DNA of 45,891 nucleotides from positions 1 to 45,891 of the forward strand of contig DBPW01000009.1 in assembly GCA_002305015.1 (NCBI GenBank). Reading direction: 5' to 3'. A program made the translations under genes and the position numbers. How positions within the stretch are numbered: position 1 is the first letter of the stretch; every line of letters starts with the position of its first letter. Of this stretch, positions 43,104 to 45,891 are shown piece by piece. This DNA comes from Bacteroidales bacterium UBA1410. GTDB lineage: Bacteria > Bacteroidota > Bacteroidia > Bacteroidales > Dysgonomonadaceae. Under the pieces are notes generated by a model. That model did not search any database, was not told where the DNA came from, and worked only from the letters and a program-made list of their open reading frames with translations.

Positions 43104-44534
43104 CTATTGACGAGGTTTCAACCCCATTTCTTTTGCTTTCTCCAGCATAAAGGCATAAGCTGCATCGTGTTCGTTAGGTATTTTTCCGTCAAGAATGGCC
43201 TCCTTTATGGCAACCTTCAACACCCCCACTTCTTTACCGGGGCTCAAGCCGAATGTTTCCATAATCTCATTCCCATCTACAGGAGGTTGAAAATTCCGTA
43301 TGCGGTCTTTTTCTTCAATCTCTTTCAGCTTTTTTCTTACCATTGCAAAATTTTGAAGGTAAAGGCGCGCTTTTTCGGGATTTTTTGTAGTAACATCGGC
43401 CTCACACAGCAACATCAAATCGTCGATATCGTCACCGGCATCAAACAGCAGACGGCGCAACGCCGAATCGGTCACCTGATCATCCACCAATTGCATCGGC
43501 CTCATGTGCAAAATTACCATCTTTTGCACATACTTCATTTTTTCGTTCAACGGCAGACGCATGCGCCGAAAAATTCCGGGAACCATTTTCCCCCCCACTA
43601 GATTGTGATTATAAAATGTCCAACCCACATGATGATCCCACCGTTTAGTTGCCGGTTTTCCGATGTCGTGCAGCAAAGCAGCCCACCGCAACCATAAATT
43701 ATCGCTTTTGAGCGAGATATTATCCAACACGGCAAGCGTGTGATAAAAATTATCTTTGTGCTGTATGCCGTCGCGATTTTCCACCCCTTTCAAGGCAGCC
43801 AGTTCGGGAAAAATAAGATCCAGCAAGCCTGTCTTTTCCAGCAACACAAATCCTACCGACGGTTTCGGCGAAAGAAGAATTTTGTTCAGCTCGTCGGTAA
43901 TACGTTCGGCTGAAACAATGGTGATGCGCCCTTTATTGGCTGCAATGGCATCGAATGTTTCGGGATAAATATCGAAACCCAACTGCGATGCAAACCTGAT
44001 GGCACGCATCATACGCAACGGATCGTCGCTAAACGTGATATTCGGATCGAGAGGCGTACGGATAATGCCATTTTCCAAGTCCCGCACCCCATCAAAATAA
44101 TCCACCAATTCGCCATAGCGGTTGCTGTTGAGACACAAAGCCAATGCATTAATCGTAAAATCGCGCCGTTTCAGGTCATCTTCCAGGGTGCCGTCCTCCA
44201 CAATAGGCTTGCGCGAATCGTGGTTATACGATTCTTTTCGCGCTCCCACAAACTCCAGATCATACCCTTTGTATTTCACTTGCGCCGTGCCAAAATTCCT
44301 GTAAACCTTCACTTTCGATTCTTTGCCCATTTTTTTCGCTACGGCTTTAGCTAACGCTATTCCGCTTCCGACAACCACAAAATCAATATCTTTCGACGTT
44401 CTGTGAAGAAAAATATCGCGAACATATCCTCCTATCACATAACACTCCATATTTATTTCGTCGGCAGCTTGCGAAACGAGTTTAAAAACAGGTTTGTTCA
44501 GATGTCTCTCGATTTCTTCGTAAGGGATATCCAT
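43104..44534 (-). CDS. CCA-adding tRNA nucleotidyltransferase / poly(A) polymerase family, with HD domain
   Basis: Class II nucleotidyltransferase of 476 residues, expected to build or repair the CCA end of tRNA. ATG at 44534 gives MDIPYEEIERHLN; the in-frame upstream codons are discarded. N-terminal head: YVIGGYVRDIFL, metal-binding DIDFVVV (Asp49, Asp51), GTLEDDLKRRDFTINALAL and DPLRMMRAIRFASQL. An HD domain follows (ALLHDIGKPATKRWD, about 265-280) which may give phosphatase activity. Members of this family can be full CCA enzymes, A-adding or poly(A) polymerases; as the only copy seen, CCA-adding is likely. Own -7 box at 44568-44575. Confidence 0.92.
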   Translation of the reverse strand: MDIPYEEIERHLNKPVFKLVSQAADEINMECYVIGGYVRDIFLHRTSKDIDFVVVGSGIALAKAVAKKMGKESKVKVYRNFGTAQVKYKGYDLEFVGARKESYNHDSRKPIVEDGTLEDDLKRRDFTINALALCLNSNRYGELVDYFDGVRDLENGIIRTPLDPNITFSDDPLRMMRAIRFASQLGFDIYPETFDAIAANKGRITIVSAERITDELNKILLSPKPSVGFVLLEKTGLLDLIFPELAALKGVENRDGIQHKDNFYHTLAVLDNISLKSDNLWLRWAALLHDIGKPATKRWDHHVGWTFYNHNLVGGKMVPGIFRRMRLPLNEKMKYVQKMVILHMRPMQLVDDQVTDSALRRLLFDAGDDIDDLMLLCEADVTTKNPEKARLYLQNFAMVRKKLKEIEEKDRIRNFQPPVDGNEIMETFGLSPGKEVGVLKVAIKEAILDGKIPNEHDAAYAFMLEKAKEMGLKPRQ

Positions 44535-44567
44535 AAAAATTACGGGTTTGTAATGCGTAACAATTTG

Positions 44568-44575
44568 CAAAATTA
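44568..44575 (-). promoter_or_regulatory. -7 box of the CCA-enzyme gene
   Basis: TAATTTTG on the minus strand, 34 bases before the start codon; no clear -33 box. Confidence 0.4.
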
Positions 44576-44631
44576 CAATAAATCTCACAGGTAGCCTAAT
44601 GCCGCCATTTTATTTCCGTAAAAATAATGGC

Positions 44632-44700
44632 TATCTTTCCTCTATAAATCATAAGTTATCTGGAGACTCTTTAAATTATATTATATTGATAATCAATAGT
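44632..44700 (-). repeat. 69-bp dispersed repeat, copy B (inverted)
   Basis: Reverse complement of copy A at 1329-1397 with 5 mismatches. It lies about 100 bases upstream of the CCA-enzyme gene and reads toward it. The gap 44576-44814 otherwise shows no gene or RNA I can identify. Confidence 0.75.
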
Positions 44701-44814
44701 TTGAAAATAGAACAGTTTAATGCTTTGCAGAAAAAGGGCTTTAGTTTCTTATTCTGAGGGAAAGACTATATGATTAAGGTGTTGTTGCGATGGTACAGTA
44801 ATTGATGATAATGG

Positions 44815-44851
44815 CAAAAACCGGAGAAAACGATAACATTTTCTCCGGTTT
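44815..44851 (-). terminator. Terminator of the small lipoprotein gene
   Basis: Perfect 13-bp stem AAACCGGAGAAAA (44818-44830) / TTTTCTCCGGTTT (44839-44851), 8-base loop, T-run on the minus strand, 25 bases past the gene's stop. Confidence 0.88.
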
Positions 44852-44875
44852 GCTTAATGATTAATATGCTATGAG

Positions 44876-45421
44876 CTATTTTAAGGTGAAATCCTTATCG
44901 TTCTTCTCCAAACAAAAGAAAATATCGGAATTAAACAAATGGCTTTCTTGACGCATTATTTTTTCCTTTCCGTATGTTATTTCTTCTATTGTAATGATAC
45001 TTCCGCCAAAATTTTCAGAGTTTGAACATGAGTATTTGAAAGAAAAAAGCAATGTTAAATTATGGTTGTCAATATTCAAATTAATAGTTGATGTGCCCCG
45101 TGCTTCATTTCCGCCGTTAAAATGCATGCTTTTTTCATCGGGAAGTTCTGCATTGAAAGAAATATAGCGTCTTTTTATTTCGTTATGCTCTATTTCCTTG
45201 ATTTCAAAAGGAATCTCTTTTTTTGAGAGTAATCCATATATTTTTATTTGTTTAATGAAGTCCTCATTCAATAAGAGGTCATTATTGGAAGAATCTACAC
45301 ATGACAATAACACACCATTGTGCAAAACAGATGCTCGCATTGGATTGTAAATATCTTCTTTTCCACAAGAAATAAGGAGTACGGACAACCAGCAAACATT
45401 AATAAATTCTCGGATATTCAT
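44876..45421 (-). CDS. Small lipoprotein of unknown function
   Basis: A 181-residue protein with leader and lipobox (LLISCGKED, Cys20). The mature part is probably all-beta: ASVLHNGVLLSCVDSS, IKQIKIYGLL, INLNIDNHNLTLLFSFKYSC, GGSIITIEEITYG. Four cysteines follow the anchor. No known family. It has a promoter and a strong terminator of its own, so it seems to be an intact single gene, located between a dispersed repeat and mobile-element remnants. Composition is more AT-rich than the housekeeping genes around it. Confidence 0.65.
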   Translation of the reverse strand: MNIREFINVCWLSVLLISCGKEDIYNPMRASVLHNGVLLSCVDSSNNDLLLNEDFIKQIKIYGLLSKKEIPFEIKEIEHNEIKRRYISFNAELPDEKSMHFNGGNEARGTSTINLNIDNHNLTLLFSFKYSCSNSENFGGSIITIEEITYGKEKIMRQESHLFNSDIFFCLEKNDKDFTLK

Positions 45422-45468
45422 AACTTTTTCTATTAATGGTTGATAAATTATGAGGTTTATTTTGATTA

Positions 45469-45499
45469 CAAATATAACGTATTAAAATACACTTTTAAA
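45469..45499 (-). promoter_or_regulatory. Promoter of the small lipoprotein gene
   Basis: On the minus strand TTTA (45496-45499), 19 bases, TATATTTG (45469-45476); one mismatch in the -33 box. Leader of about 40 bases. Confidence 0.55.
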
Positions 45500-45568
45500 G
45501 AAAAATAGAAGAATAGAATCTCATTTTTGCAATTATTTTATCTAAATTCGGCGAGAAATATATTAAAT

Positions 45569-45704
45569 AACGTGAGTTCGATATAGTCAATATGTTATCG
45601 GCAATAGCAGCATACTCATTCTTCGATAAAAAACCTTCTATAAATCTTAATCAGGATATAGTAGATGAAAAAAGATTAGTAAAAGCTTAGGTCGAACTCA
45701 CGTT
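45569..45704. mobile_element. 136-bp inverted-repeat element (MITE-like)
   Basis: Perfect 13-bp terminal inverted repeats AACGTGAGTTCGA (45569-45581) and TCGAACTCACGTT (45692-45704). The inside holds one tiny reading frame, 45592-45690 (32 residues, starts MLSAIAAYSFFDKK), without a recognisable family. No clear target duplication. The right end abuts the IS110 remnant. It may be a MITE or a deleted IS. Confidence 0.5.
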
Positions 45705-45891
45705 GAATAAGTATCTCTCGAGGGTATTTGTTTCCGTGCATGGTCTTACGTGACTGTATCTTGCCGGCCGATTCATCGTTTCGCGGACACAGTCCCGCCC
45801 AACCCACCAAATGGGAAGCTTTACAAAAACGCTCATGTCATTGCCAATCTCGGAAAGTATGCACATCTTTCTAAAATTCTTTTGCCTTGTT
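45704..45891 (-). pseudogene. Deleted and frameshifted IS110-family transposase remnant
   Basis: Bases 45704-45867 (minus) match the transposase at about 727-890 at roughly 90% identity, with a 1-base deletion near 45826-45830 that shifts the frame. The last 24 bases (45868-45891) are the exact reverse complement of 1-24, the N-terminal end of the first transposase. So an internal deletion of about 700 bases joins the N-terminal part to the C-terminal domain, out of frame. The rest of the C-terminus is missing at the 136-bp element. Confidence 0.8.

Overview
The window reads as a chromosomal segment from an anaerobic member of the Bacteroidetes, most likely order Bacteroidales (a Dysgonomonadaceae/Porphyromonadaceae-like organism is my guess). 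Evidence: many upstream regions carry the Bacteroidetes promoter box TAnnTTTG, there are several Bacteroidetes-type lipoproteins and beta-barrels, SecA is the long 1101-residue form with a zinc tail, and the gene sets (DUF3098 beside uppP, DUF4105, DUF5040, LytS/LytTR pair) are typical of that phylum. A 2x[4Fe-4S] ferredoxin and an iron-sulfur serine deaminase fit a fermentative anaerobe. The piece looks like an assembly contig that stops inside a repeated IS110-family element at both ends: the first 24 bases are the exact reverse complement of the last 24.

Layout. 1-1.4 kb: 5'-truncated IS110-family transposase and its non-coding 3' flank, including one copy of a 69-bp dispersed repeat. 1.5-3.1 kb: acyl-CoA ligase with altered motifs (minus). 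3.3-6.6 kb: mtaB, a lipid A acyltransferase and a GT2 glycosyltransferase in one operon. 6.7-8.5 kb: ferredoxin with its own promoter and terminator, then a BIG2 lipoprotein and a DUF5040 SGNH-like protein. 8.5-12.6 kb (minus): serine deaminase sdaA, LytTR response regulator, LytS-type histidine kinase, and a beta-barrel, with a palindrome-rich control region between kinase and barrel. 13-15.4 kb (minus): GAPDH and cinA. 15.5 kb: rpmE2. 15.8-16.5 kb: exported nitroreductase-like protein. 16.7-23 kb: DUF4105 membrane protein, an exported alkaline-phosphatase-fold protein that seems to have lost its active site, and secA. 23.0-23.5 kb: an intergenic island of 11-bp periodic repeats around a hairpin. 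23.5-27.4 kb: gyrA and a TPR protein. 27.8-34.7 kb: purM, prfA, a barrel/propeller-lipoprotein pair, pyrF and an HD phosphohydrolase. 34.9-38.4 kb (minus): prs, a GH13 enzyme and a patatin. 38.6-43.0 kb (minus): ftsX, DUF3098, uppP, truB, queA, folK as one tight operon. 43.1-44.5 kb: CCA-type nucleotidyltransferase. 44.6-45.9 kb: second copy of the 69-bp repeat, a small lipoprotein, a 136-bp inverted-repeat element and a deleted, frameshifted IS110 remnant.

Most of the window is housekeeping: translation and tRNA modification (prfA, rpmE2, mtaB, queA, truB, CCA), nucleotide and cofactor synthesis (purM, pyrF, prs, folK), topology (gyrA), export (secA) and envelope building (LpxL-like, GT2, uppP, ftsX). 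I found no CRISPR array, no tRNA or rRNA gene, no phage module and no recognisable defence system. The most unusual items are the apparent pseudophosphatase next to secA, the 11-bp periodic island before gyrA, the envelope gene pair inside the purM-prfA-pyrF run, and the small repeats near the two IS110 ends. All family assignments rest on motif recognition by eye; no database search was run.
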